64,000 nucleotides of DNA from Oleidesulfovibrio alaskensis DSM 16109 (GTDB lineage: Bacteria > Desulfobacterota > Desulfovibrionia > Desulfovibrionales > Desulfovibrionaceae): contig NZ_AXWQ01000005.1 in assembly GCF_000482745.1 (NCBI RefSeq), positions 1 through 64,000 of the forward strand, in the 5' to 3' direction. The notes under the pieces are model-generated. The model did no database searches. It worked only from the letters and a program-made list of their open reading frames with translations, and was not told the DNA's origin. Of this stretch, positions 24,935-33,259 are shown piece by piece (within the stretch, counting starts at the first letter, position 1; each line of letters opens with the position of its first letter). The position numbers were made by a program, and so were the translations under genes.

Positions 24935-25377
24935 AAGATGTATTGCAAAAAAGCACCACCCTGCAAAACAGCTGCGGCAGACAAGATATACGCCGTGTAT
25001 TGTCTTTCTCCTATGTCAAAAATATGGCGAACCGCTGTACTCAAGGTACCTCCGGTGCCCTGCGGCAGGCTGTACGCTGCCGGCCAGCCCTGCGGAAAAC
25101 AAAAGCAAAGCCCTTGTCGCCGCGGCAGCCTGAAGATAAGGTGAACGGGCAATCTGCACTTCGGCTGCCGGCACAAAATAAACGGTGCTTTGCCTGCACT
25201 GAAGCTTGCACTTGATTTTCCGCCATAAATAGCGGCAAAATATATATTGTTCCTCAAGGGGAAATGCACACGGCGGACAGCCGGCAGGAGTCTGACCGGC
25301 CGGAAGACCGCCGCATGCGGGTAACAAACATCCGCCCCCGAAATATCATACGGTCATAACCCGCACAGGAGGTCGCT
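24935..25377. other. Long intergenic region between the rnc unit and the Pta-like gene
   Basis: No gene of recognisable family is seen here. A 125-codon minus-strand frame exists but its composition (many Cys, Pro and Arg, no domain) is not convincing. A promoter candidate toward the Pta-like gene is TTGATT at 25212 and CAAAAT at 25236, 18 bases apart; the spacer contains the near-palindrome CCGCCATAAATAGCGG at 25220-25235. An AT-rich run (25236-25251) follows. The ribosome site AGGAGGT precedes the ATG at 25378. The region might hold divergent promoters and a long leader for rnc. Confidence 0.4.
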
Positions 25378-26442
25378 ATGGCTGCCGGAATATACATCGG
25401 TTCCACATCCGGTTACTCCGGAAAAAACATGGTCGTCATGGGGCTGGGCATGCGGCTTCAGAAAGACGGCTACAATGTAGGTTATATGAAACCGGTGGGC
25501 GCCGTTCCTCAGGAAATGGACGGAGTCATGGGCGATGAAGACGCTTTTTTCGTGCAAAGTGTACTCGGGCTGGAAGAGCCCGCCGAGCTTGTCACGCCCG
25601 TGGTTGTCACGCAGGACTTCCGCGTCAGAGCTTTCAGCGGTCAGTGCGGCAACCTTATGCCTTCCATCGCTGAGGCATACGACACCCTGCAGCAGAAACG
25701 TGATGTCATGCTGGTGGCCGGATCCGGCAGCATGTATTCCGGCAGATACTGCAACGTGGACGGTATACGTGTTGTCAAGGAACTCGGGCTCAAGGCAGTG
25801 ATTATCGACAGACTGCACAAAGAGCTGAACTACGACTACCTTGTAGTACTGAAAGACACTCTCGGCGACAGTCTTGCCGGTGTGATTCTGAACGACATAC
25901 CCGCAAACTACATCAATGAAGTCGACGGTCTTATCAAACCGTTTCTTGAATCAAACGGTGTCAAGGTACTCGGCGTCATTCCCAAAGACCCCCTTATGGG
26001 CGCAATCAAGGTGGGTGATCTGGCAGAAAGGCTCGGGGGTAAAGTCATTTCCGCTCAGAATAAAGCGGACAAAGTTGTGGAAAATTTTCTTATCGGCACC
26101 ATGCAGGTGGAAAACTTCATGACCCACTTCCGCAAAAACAAAAACTCCGCCGTCATTGTGGGCGGAGACAGGTCCGACGTGCAGCTTGTCGCCCTTGAAG
26201 GCAACTGCCCGTGTCTGGTGCTTACGGGCAACCTGTATCCTAACGATATCATTCTTACCCGCTCGGAAGTGCTCAATATTCCGATAGTCGTGGTACGTGA
26301 CGACACCTACACCGTGGCTAAAAAAATGGAAGTCATTCTTTCGCGCCACAAGCTGCGTGATGTCATTAAAATCAGACAGGGCGCCCAGCTTGTCAGCTCT
26401 TCGCTGGATTTTGCGTATCTTAAGGAAGTAATGGGCATATGA
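25378..26442 (+). CDS. Phosphotransacetylase-like regulatory protein (BioD-like plus DRTGG domains)
   Basis: This 354-residue protein matches the N-terminal regulatory part of long phosphotransacetylases but lacks the acetyltransferase domain. Residues 1-210 are a P-loop domain of the dethiobiotin synthetase type: IYIGSTSGYSGKNMVVMGL in place of a standard Walker A, and later VAGSGSMYSG and VILNDIP. Residues 215-320 are a DRTGG domain, with GAIKVGDLAERLGG and VVRDDTYTVAKKME. Similar proteins occur near acetate or formate metabolism genes in anaerobes and presumably sense a ligand. No pta or ackA gene is adjacent here. A terminator follows at 26468. Confidence 0.8.
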   Translation: MAAGIYIGSTSGYSGKNMVVMGLGMRLQKDGYNVGYMKPVGAVPQEMDGVMGDEDAFFVQSVLGLEEPAELVTPVVVTQDFRVRAFSGQCGNLMPSIAEAYDTLQQKRDVMLVAGSGSMYSGRYCNVDGIRVVKELGLKAVIIDRLHKELNYDYLVVLKDTLGDSLAGVILNDIPANYINEVDGLIKPFLESNGVKVLGVIPKDPLMGAIKVGDLAERLGGKVISAQNKADKVVENFLIGTMQVENFMTHFRKNKNSAVIVGGDRSDVQLVALEGNCPCLVLTGNLYPNDIILTRSEVLNIPIVVVRDDTYTVAKKMEVILSRHKLRDVIKIRQGAQLVSSSLDFAYLKEVMGI

Positions 26443-26467
26443 CGCAGCGACAGTCTGCCTGAACGGG

Positions 26468-26494
26468 AAAAGGGGCCGTCAGGCCCCTTTTTTT
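26468..26494 (+). terminator. Terminator after the Pta-like gene
   Basis: AAAGGGGCC, loop gtca, GGCCCCTTT, then a run of T residues. Confidence 0.85.
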
Positions 26495-26511
26495 GCTGCA
26501 CCGGCAGCCAG

Positions 26512-26688
26512 TCAGAATTTTTCTGCCGACACAGGATACAGATTTACACGTCCTCGGGCTTCATACACAGGCTCACCTTTGGCAACCTGTGCTATCCTGT
26601 TGGAATAACTCTGCCCGGCACTTACGCACCCCCAGGTCAGCGCCGCCAGCAGAAGCAGCCGGCCCATGGCAGTCATTACTCTGAACAC
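26512..26688 (-). CDS. Small exported (lipo)protein
   Basis: A 58-residue product with a hydrophobic signal-like segment RLLLLAALTWGCVSAGQ near the N-terminus and a short polar tail ending VNLYPVSAEKF. The Cys after LTWG could be a lipidation site, though Trp at that place is unusual. I chose the GTG at 26688 because AGGAGG lies four bases before it; ATG codons at 26676 and 26667 are alternatives. No family recognised. It is divergent from the MFS gene. Confidence 0.55.
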   Translation of the reverse strand: MFRVMTAMGRLLLLAALTWGCVSAGQSYSNRIAQVAKGEPVYEARGRVNLYPVSAEKF

Positions 26689-26824
26689 GGTTCCTCCTGA
26701 AGTCAGGCTGTGCATCAGGCATTTTTTGCCTGCCGCAGTTTCTGACAGGAGTGCTAGCAACTTTCATGCACAACGGTGCCAGTGGCATCCGCAAACATAT
26801 TCAAGCCGTTTTTCGGGAATTCCA

Positions 26825-28000
26825 TTGCACACTTCATCCTCCCCCTCTTTTTCAACAGCGTTTCCCTGGGTGCTGTTCGTCACGCTGATTTTTTTCATCA
26901 ACTACCTGCCGCGCAGTCTTGTTTCTCCGCTGCTGGTACCCATGGAAGCAGAGCTCAACATGAGCCATTCGCAGGCCACCGGCCTGCTCTTGCTGTTATC
27001 GGCAGGCTTTTCCGTCAGCATGGCTCTTTCCAGCGTGCTCAGCAGGGTGCTCGCTCACCGCACTGTGGCTGCCCTTTCAGCAGTGGCAGGAGGCCTGGCG
27101 CTGGGTACTTTCGCTTTTGTGGAAACACGTGTGCAGGCAGGAGCGGCCATACTCTGTTTCGGCCTTTCGGCGGGGCTTTACTTTCCTTCCGGCATGGCCA
27201 CGCTGGCCGGTCTGGTGCGGCACAAAGACTGGGGCAAAGCCATCGCGGTGCATGAACTTGCCCCCAATGTCAGCTTCATTGCCGCTCCGCTAATCGCCTC
27301 GCTGGCGCTTGCCTTCATCTCATGGCGCGAAGTTCTGTGCTTGACAGGTGCGGTGTCTTTCGTGCTGGGTCTTATGTTTCTGTTTTTCGGCAGGGGCGGA
27401 GAAAAACAGCGCGAAGGCAATCTGCCTGTCTCCTGCCGCAGCCTGCTTGTCCGCCCCAGACTGTGGCTTTTTGTTGTGCTTATCGGGTTAAGCATAGGCG
27501 GCGAGTACGCCCCCTTCAGCGTTCTGCCGCTTTATCTTGTCAATGAAAAAGGCATCCCCTTTGACACCACCAACTCCATTTTAAGCGCTTCGCGCCTGGC
27601 CTGTCCCTTTGTGGTACTGGCCGCCGGAATTGTAGCTGACCGGCTGGGCACAAAAACGGCCGTCAGGCTGTACCTCATATTTCACGGCGTCATGCTGTTC
27701 GGGGTCGGGCTGGCCTCCGGCATGCTGCTGACGGGCAGCATTATCATGCAGGCCTTACTCACAGCGTTTGTCTTTCCCGCTGTATTCAAGCTGCTTGCAG
27801 AAGCGTTCACACCGGCAGAACAGGCAACGGCCATGAGCCTGATCATGCCCATGGCCGCAGTGCTGGGCACAGGCATCATTCCGGCCATACTGGGAATGTG
27901 CGGAGACGCCGGCAGCTTCGGAGCCGGTTTCATTGCCATGGGACTCATGAACTTTGCCGCGCTGGGAGCGCTTGTAAAAACAGCCGGCAGCAGGGGGTAA
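26825..28000 (+). CDS. MFS transporter
   Basis: A membrane protein of about 391 residues with twelve predicted helices typical of the major facilitator superfamily. Helix 1 begins WVLFVTLIFFINYL, and the loop between helices 2 and 3 is SSVLSRVLAHRTV; the second half restarts near residue 205. The substrate cannot be told from sequence. The start is uncertain: the frame is open from an ATG at 26666, but the first 50 residues there are unlike a transporter and overlap the divergent small gene, so I prefer the TTG at 26825. No strong ribosome site supports either. Confidence 0.75.
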   Translation: MHTSSSPSFSTAFPWVLFVTLIFFINYLPRSLVSPLLVPMEAELNMSHSQATGLLLLLSAGFSVSMALSSVLSRVLAHRTVAALSAVAGGLALGTFAFVETRVQAGAAILCFGLSAGLYFPSGMATLAGLVRHKDWGKAIAVHELAPNVSFIAAPLIASLALAFISWREVLCLTGAVSFVLGLMFLFFGRGGEKQREGNLPVSCRSLLVRPRLWLFVVLIGLSIGGEYAPFSVLPLYLVNEKGIPFDTTNSILSASRLACPFVVLAAGIVADRLGTKTAVRLYLIFHGVMLFGVGLASGMLLTGSIIMQALLTAFVFPAVFKLLAEAFTPAEQATAMSLIMPMAAVLGTGIIPAILGMCGDAGSFGAGFIAMGLMNFAALGALVKTAGSRG

Positions 28001-28125
28001 CGCGCCGCGGTATCCCATCTGTCTCTTGCGCTCAAAACTTGACAGTTACGGCATCAGCCCCTACGTATGCCGGAACTTACACTGCGCTGTGTAAGCGCAA
28101 CGCAAAACGAAAAGGGAGCAAACCA

Positions 28126-28491
28126 ATGGCTTACGATATCCGTCTTGTAAAACTGATCACCGGCGAACTGGTTCTTGGCAAACACGATGCGGAAAATGAC
28201 AAGCTGCTCGAAGTAGCCACGCTTCAGACAGTGCCCACCCAGCAAGGCGTGCAGATGATGATGCTTCCTTACGGTTACCCTTTCGAGCAGGATTTCACAG
28301 GTGAAATATCCTGCAAGCATGTGCTGTACGAGTACAAATCCGCCCCCGAAGATCTGAAGACAAAATACATGGAAGCCATCAGCAATCTGACGCTTTCCAC
28401 CGGTGGTCTGGGCGGCCTTAATCTGGGAGGAGCCTCTGCCGGAGCCGGCGGAAGCAAGCTTTCCAACGTATCTGAACTGCTCCGTAAATAA
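28126..28491 (+). CDS. Small protein with an Sm-like fold (predicted)
   Basis: This 121-residue protein starts at an ATG with a good ribosome site (GGGAGC). Residues 1-95 resemble Sm-like proteins found in large marine phages and some bacteria: IRLVKLITGELVLGKHD, a hydrophobic middle QMMMLPYGYP, and KHVLYEYKSAPEDLKTKYMEA at the end. The last 25 residues are a Gly/Ala-rich linker and a short helix (SNVSELLRK). An RNA-binding role is inferred from that resemblance and is not proven. It precedes the large radical SAM gene by 80 bases. Confidence 0.5.
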   Translation: MAYDIRLVKLITGELVLGKHDAENDKLLEVATLQTVPTQQGVQMMMLPYGYPFEQDFTGEISCKHVLYEYKSAPEDLKTKYMEAISNLTLSTGGLGGLNLGGASAGAGGSKLSNVSELLRK

Positions 28492-28571
28492 ACGCGTTTT
28501 TCTGCGCGGTCTGTTGTACTTTCAGGGGGTGACCTGCCGGTCACCCTTTTTCCGTCTACCCAGAGGATATC

Positions 28572-31154
28572 ATGCGTCAACTGCTTTCGCTTTTGCCCCG
28601 CCCCAGCCGCTATGCCGGCATAGAGGAAGGAACCGTCACCAAGGACCCCGCAACAGTGGATATGCGTATCGGGCTGGCCTTTCCTGACATGTACGAAGTG
28701 GGCATGTCGTATCTGGGCCAGAAAATACTGTACGGAGTGCTTAACCAGCGGCCGGAATTCTGGGCGGAACGGGTATACACTCCCTGTACGGAAGCCGCCG
28801 ATATTCTGCGTACGCACAATGCCCCCCTCTGTACGCTAGAGTCGGATACGCCGCTGAAGGATCTGGATTTTCTCGGATTCAGCCTTACGCATGAACTGTG
28901 CTACACCAACGTTTTGTACATGCTTGATCTGGGCGGTATTCCGCTGCGGGCTGCAGACAGGGGGGATGACCTTTCCGCCTGGCCGGTTGTGGCCGCCGGC
29001 GGAGGGTGTACGCTGGCAGCCGAACCTGTGGCAGATTTTTTTGACCTGATGGTTCTGGGCGAAGGCGAAGAAGTCATGCTGGAAGTGCTTGACCTGCAGA
29101 ACAAAGCCCGCCTTCTCGGGTGGAGCCGCTCGCAATTTCTCTACGAAGCCAGAAATATTCCTGGAATTTATGTTCCCTCACTTTTCAGCTATAACAGTGC
29201 GGACGGCACACTGACCCCGAAGCATCAGGACTATACCCGTGTCACCAGACGTGTCATTCCCGATATGGACACGGCGTTCTTTCCCGCCAGTCAGCCGGTG
29301 CCCTTCGGCGCCGTGCATAACCGGCTGGCACTGGAAATAGGCCGCGGGTGCACCCGCGGCTGCCGGTTCTGTCAGGCGGGCATCATCTACCGCCCGGCGC
29401 GTGAACGGTCGGTGGATCATCTGCAGAACCTGCTGGAAGAATGCCTTGCCTCCACCGGCTATGATGAGCTGTCTTTTCTCTCCCTGAGCACAGGAGATTT
29501 TTCGGCGCTCAAAACGCTGTTCATGAGCACAGTTGACCGCTGCGCCAAAGAACAGGTTTCGCTCTCGCTGCCTTCGCTGCGTGTGGGTTCCATTGACGAC
29601 GATATCATGGGGCGCATGGCGGAAATACGCCGTACCGGCGCCACGCTTGCCCCAGAAGCAGGCAGCCAGCGTCTGCGTGATGTCATTAACAAAGGCATTA
29701 CGGAAGAAGCACTGATGCTGCACGTCCAGAAGCTTTTCCAGCACGGCTGGCAGCAGGTCAAACTTTACTTTATGATAGGCCTGCCCACCGAAACGTATGA
29801 AGATCTTGATGCTATCGTTGATCTGTGCAGAAAAGTACGCGGAGCCGCCGGCAGAGTGCGCCGTCTGCAGGTGACTGCGGCCATATCACCTTTTGTGCCC
29901 AAGCCTCACACCCCCTTCCAATGGGAACGGCAACTCACGCTGCCCGAAATACGTGAACGCATCCAGTACCTGCGCGATGCCTTCAAGCGTGAAAAAAGCA
30001 TGAAGATGCGCTGGCATGAACCGGTAATGAGCGCTCTTGAAGGCATTTTCTCACGCGGAGACAGACGGTTGTCCGGCGTGGTGGAAAGCGCCTACCGGAA
30101 AGGCGCCACATTTGCCAGCTGGGTTGAAGGTCTGTCGCTCGATCCGTGGATGCAGGCAATGGAAGAGCATGGGCTTTCGCCCGACGAATACACACGGGAA
30201 CGCGCCGCAGACGAGCCGCTGCCGTGGGATCATCTGCACAGCGGCACAACAAAGGAATTTCTGGCAAAGGAACGTGAGCGGGCCTATGCCATGAAAATCA
30301 CAGAAGACTGCCGTTACGGAGCCTGCCGGCTTTGCGGCGTATGTGATGTGGGCAAAAAGGAATCCGGTCTTGACCGGCTTACAGATACCACATCATACCG
30401 CAACCGGCTCAACAGACAGGAACGCGATCAGCAGGCGCACACCCCCCTGACGGACGAAACCGGCAATGTGCTTCCCTCCGCCAAGAATGAACCGCCGAAA
30501 CTTGCTGACGAACTGAAGGTGAAAGCAGGACATTTCCGCGTCTGGTACTCCAAAGAGGATCGGGCTGTTGTTCTGAGCCAGCTTGAACTCCAGAGTCTTT
30601 TTGAACGGGTCATGCGCAAGGCATCCCTGCCCATGACTTTTTCTCAGGGATTCCACCCGCTCCCGCTTATATCGTTCGGCAGAGCCCTTCCTGTAGGCGT
30701 GGCCAGCCGTGCGGAATGGTTCAGCATATACCTGCGCACTCCGCATACGGCAGAACAGGTGCGTCAGGCGCTGTACGGCAAACTGCCTGCCGGAATGGAA
30801 GTGCTCTTTGTGGAAGAACTGTTCAACCAGAAAAAAGTCATTCAGTCGGTGACAGAAACCTACAGGCTGGATTACACGGGCCCCGAAGAAAAAAAAGCTG
30901 CATTCTTTGCCGCGTGGGAAGCATTCAGAAATCTGGACGAACTGGTCTGGACACGGGAAACCAAAAAGGGACCCCGCTCCACGGATATCAGGCCCATGTT
31001 CCGCAACTTCAGCATGATCGGCGGGACAAGCATGGCTCTGGACATGGACTGGTCACAGCAGTATCTGTCACCGCTGGCTCTGGTCAAAGTCATAGTTCCT
31101 GATTCGACCATTCTGGACTTTTCCCTGATCAAGCTGTCGCAGGAATTTGAATAG
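28572..31154 (+). CDS. B12-binding-type radical SAM protein with C-terminal DUF2344 domain
   Basis: An 860-residue protein. Residues 1-235 resemble a cobalamin-binding-like domain, although a DxHxxG motif is not evident. The radical SAM core starts with CTRGCRFCQAG, Cys260, Cys264 and Cys267 binding the iron-sulfur cluster. It continues through LAPEAGSQRLRDVINKG and YFMIGLPTET. The last 220 residues (YSKEDRAVVLSQLEL, FSQGFHPLPLISFG) form a DUF2344-type domain, usually fused to or encoded beside this family and often near RNase G. A metal-like cluster of Cys (CRYGACRLCGVC) lies near residue 577. The substrate is unknown. A terminator follows. Confidence 0.9.
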   Translation: MRQLLSLLPRPSRYAGIEEGTVTKDPATVDMRIGLAFPDMYEVGMSYLGQKILYGVLNQRPEFWAERVYTPCTEAADILRTHNAPLCTLESDTPLKDLDFLGFSLTHELCYTNVLYMLDLGGIPLRAADRGDDLSAWPVVAAGGGCTLAAEPVADFFDLMVLGEGEEVMLEVLDLQNKARLLGWSRSQFLYEARNIPGIYVPSLFSYNSADGTLTPKHQDYTRVTRRVIPDMDTAFFPASQPVPFGAVHNRLALEIGRGCTRGCRFCQAGIIYRPARERSVDHLQNLLEECLASTGYDELSFLSLSTGDFSALKTLFMSTVDRCAKEQVSLSLPSLRVGSIDDDIMGRMAEIRRTGATLAPEAGSQRLRDVINKGITEEALMLHVQKLFQHGWQQVKLYFMIGLPTETYEDLDAIVDLCRKVRGAAGRVRRLQVTAAISPFVPKPHTPFQWERQLTLPEIRERIQYLRDAFKREKSMKMRWHEPVMSALEGIFSRGDRRLSGVVESAYRKGATFASWVEGLSLDPWMQAMEEHGLSPDEYTRERAADEPLPWDHLHSGTTKEFLAKERERAYAMKITEDCRYGACRLCGVCDVGKKESGLDRLTDTTSYRNRLNRQERDQQAHTPLTDETGNVLPSAKNEPPKLADELKVKAGHFRVWYSKEDRAVVLSQLELQSLFERVMRKASLPMTFSQGFHPLPLISFGRALPVGVASRAEWFSIYLRTPHTAEQVRQALYGKLPAGMEVLFVEELFNQKKVIQSVTETYRLDYTGPEEKKAAFFAAWEAFRNLDELVWTRETKKGPRSTDIRPMFRNFSMIGGTSMALDMDWSQQYLSPLALVKVIVPDSTILDFSLIKLSQEFE

Positions 31155-31164
31155 ATATACAACA

Positions 31165-31195
31165 GCCAGCCCCTCAGCATCTCAGAGGGGCTGGC
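31165..31195. terminator. Terminator hairpin between two convergent units
   Basis: An 11-bp perfect stem (GCCAGCCCCTC with GAGGGGCTGGC) lies between the radical SAM gene and the oppositely oriented Hpt-STAS gene. T runs are weak on both sides. Confidence 0.6.
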
Positions 31196-31279
31196 TGCGT
31201 TAATCTGCCTGTCCGGCAAATCTCAAAAGTAAAAAACTGTTCAGAAGCAGGTCGGCTGCATAATCATCATCTGCCGCGC

Positions 31280-33070
31280 TCAGTCGCCGGACCCCGTAAA
31301 CGTTTCAAGCCCCCTGCGCTTCATGGCGGCATCGTCAAAACCTGCCAGCACAAGAGTCTGCATCAGACCCGCGGAAGGCAGCCCCTCGCTTTCCAGGCGC
31401 CCACCTCTTTCCTTGGCCTGGGCAGCTGCTGCACACAGCAGCTGCACCAGCGTAAGATCTGCCGATTCCAGCTGCTGCGAATCAATACGCAGCACTTCGT
31501 AGCGTGAAAGAGCCTCCTGAAAAGCCTCCTGCAACTGGGCGCTGCGCTCGATGGTGATATCACCGGCAAGCTGCAATACGCCCGCGTTGCCGTCCTGCGC
31601 CGGTCCCACTGCAAATCCTGCAATCATTTCAGCCTCTCCCTTATGTTTGGCATCCTGCAAGGACGCAGACTGCAACCCGGTATCGCTTTCTGCCACCGGC
31701 ATGGCCAGATCAAACACAACGCCGCCGGCAGGAGTCTCATCAGGCAAGGCTTCATTCAGGTAAGATAAATCGGGCTGCTCTTCCGTATCGCGGAAAAACT
31801 CTTCGTCGCCCTGTGGCTCCGCTTCGTAGGCAGCCCGCAGGGGATGCTCTTCCGGCAGTTCATTCAAAAGAAGCTCTGCCTCATCTTCCATGAAACTGTC
31901 CTCGAACTCCGCCACCAGTCCGGCCTCGTCAGCGTCTGCTGTCTGTCCCTGCGCAACTGCACAGTCCGAGGCGGCCGTCGCATCGTATGCAGTATTTTCA
32001 GCCCCCGCAGGATCGGCGGCATGCAATTCGACAGCCATGCAGAACGGGTCGGCAACTTCCCCGCCGTTCCCCTGAGAAACAACCGCTTCAATGTCCCAGC
32101 CTTCCAGCGGTTCCTTGTCCTCGTCAGAAGCGGCGCGCAGTTTCTCCATGGCATTGTCGTACTGCCTTACCAGTTCATCCACACTGTCCTTGTGCGGCTC
32201 TCTGACGGCGTGCAGCAACGCATCTTCGGCATCCTTCACCACAGCTGCCTGCCACATGGCTTCTCCGGCAAGCAGGTCCTGCAGGTCAACGGGGTGCACC
32301 TTTTCCGCTGCAATCTGAAACACCGCGGCGATAAGGTCTTTTTCAAGAAAAGAAGCATACAGAACACATAAAACGTCGGCCGGCTCGTATCCCACCGGCA
32401 CAGTACGCCCGCCGATGGCCAGAATGTAACCGCTCTTCTGCAGAAAACCGAGCAGCGCCTGAGGTGAAAGATCCTTCCGGTTCAGATCTTCTTCATAGAT
32501 AAACTCAAGAACATACAGGTTGCTGCCGGTTTTTCCCGCAAGGTGCAGGTCGGGGCAGTGGCCTTCAAACACCAGCGCACCGTCCGGAGCGTACACCCGG
32601 TATTGCGCCGGGCACTGTGTTCCTCCGCCGTTTTCTTCAACCCCGCCGGCGGCATCCAGCACGGCGGCCAGCGCTTCCGCTTCAGCACTTTTTTCGCTCC
32701 TCGCGGCCTGCTCGCTTTCAGATGTACCTGAGGGAGTCAGAAGGACCGCCAGAATATCAAAGGCCTTTTCCACGCGCGCGGCTGTCGATTCATCCGGAAC
32801 CAGCGTCCCTTCGCGCCACATGTCAAGAAAAGACTCCAGAGCCCGTGCCAGCGTGAACGCACGGCGGTAATCCAGAAAGCCTGCAGAGCATTTCAGCGCG
32901 TGCGCAGCGCGCAGCAGACCATCCAGCAGTTCATGGTCGGCATCCTTTCCTGCCACTTCCAGTTCCAGAAGCAGAACTCCCATTGCTGCCAGATGATTCT
33001 GGGCATCATCAAAAAAAGCCTGACGAATGTCTTCCCTGCTATTTGGCAAAAAAATTCTCCATTCCTGCAT
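31280..33070 (-). CDS. Hpt-STAS signalling protein
   Basis: A protein of about 596 residues that couples two signalling domains. The N-terminal 120 residues are an Hpt domain with the phosphoacceptor histidine in AAHALKCSAGF. A middle domain (about 165-280) is not recognised. A long acidic linker of about 200 residues, rich in Glu, Asp and Ala, follows, and the last 90 residues form a STAS domain (VLQLAGDITIERSAQLQEAF); here the position of the usual phosphorylated serine reads SADLT, so it may not be phosphorylated. The ATG at 33070 was chosen; a GTG at 33100 and a TTG at 33049, the latter with GGAG eight bases before it, are alternatives. No chemotaxis genes are adjacent. Confidence 0.75.
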   Translation of the reverse strand: MQEWRIFLPNSREDIRQAFFDDAQNHLAAMGVLLLELEVAGKDADHELLDGLLRAAHALKCSAGFLDYRRAFTLARALESFLDMWREGTLVPDESTAARVEKAFDILAVLLTPSGTSESEQAARSEKSAEAEALAAVLDAAGGVEENGGGTQCPAQYRVYAPDGALVFEGHCPDLHLAGKTGSNLYVLEFIYEEDLNRKDLSPQALLGFLQKSGYILAIGGRTVPVGYEPADVLCVLYASFLEKDLIAAVFQIAAEKVHPVDLQDLLAGEAMWQAAVVKDAEDALLHAVREPHKDSVDELVRQYDNAMEKLRAASDEDKEPLEGWDIEAVVSQGNGGEVADPFCMAVELHAADPAGAENTAYDATAASDCAVAQGQTADADEAGLVAEFEDSFMEDEAELLLNELPEEHPLRAAYEAEPQGDEEFFRDTEEQPDLSYLNEALPDETPAGGVVFDLAMPVAESDTGLQSASLQDAKHKGEAEMIAGFAVGPAQDGNAGVLQLAGDITIERSAQLQEAFQEALSRYEVLRIDSQQLESADLTLVQLLCAAAAQAKERGGRLESEGLPSAGLMQTLVLAGFDDAAMKRRGLETFTGSGD

Positions 33071-33259
33071 GACAGATAAACCGTGCACAATTTCCACCAC
33101 TGCAAATTACCACATAGCATGCCGATGCGCCAGCGCATGATAGTGCCGGACAGGCCGCGCGACTTTCTTGCCTTGTCCCGCAGAAGGATTACCTGTAAAA
33201 CTCTGCACCGTACGATGAGGAAACACCTTGCAGCGCCTTTGCGGACCAAGGAGACACAT

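Noticed and set aside
24892..25269. A 125-codon minus-strand frame upstream of rnc
   Set aside because: Its translation is rich in Cys, Pro and Arg, has no recognisable domain, lacks a ribosome site, and continues past the start of the better-placed 66-codon frame in a different frame.
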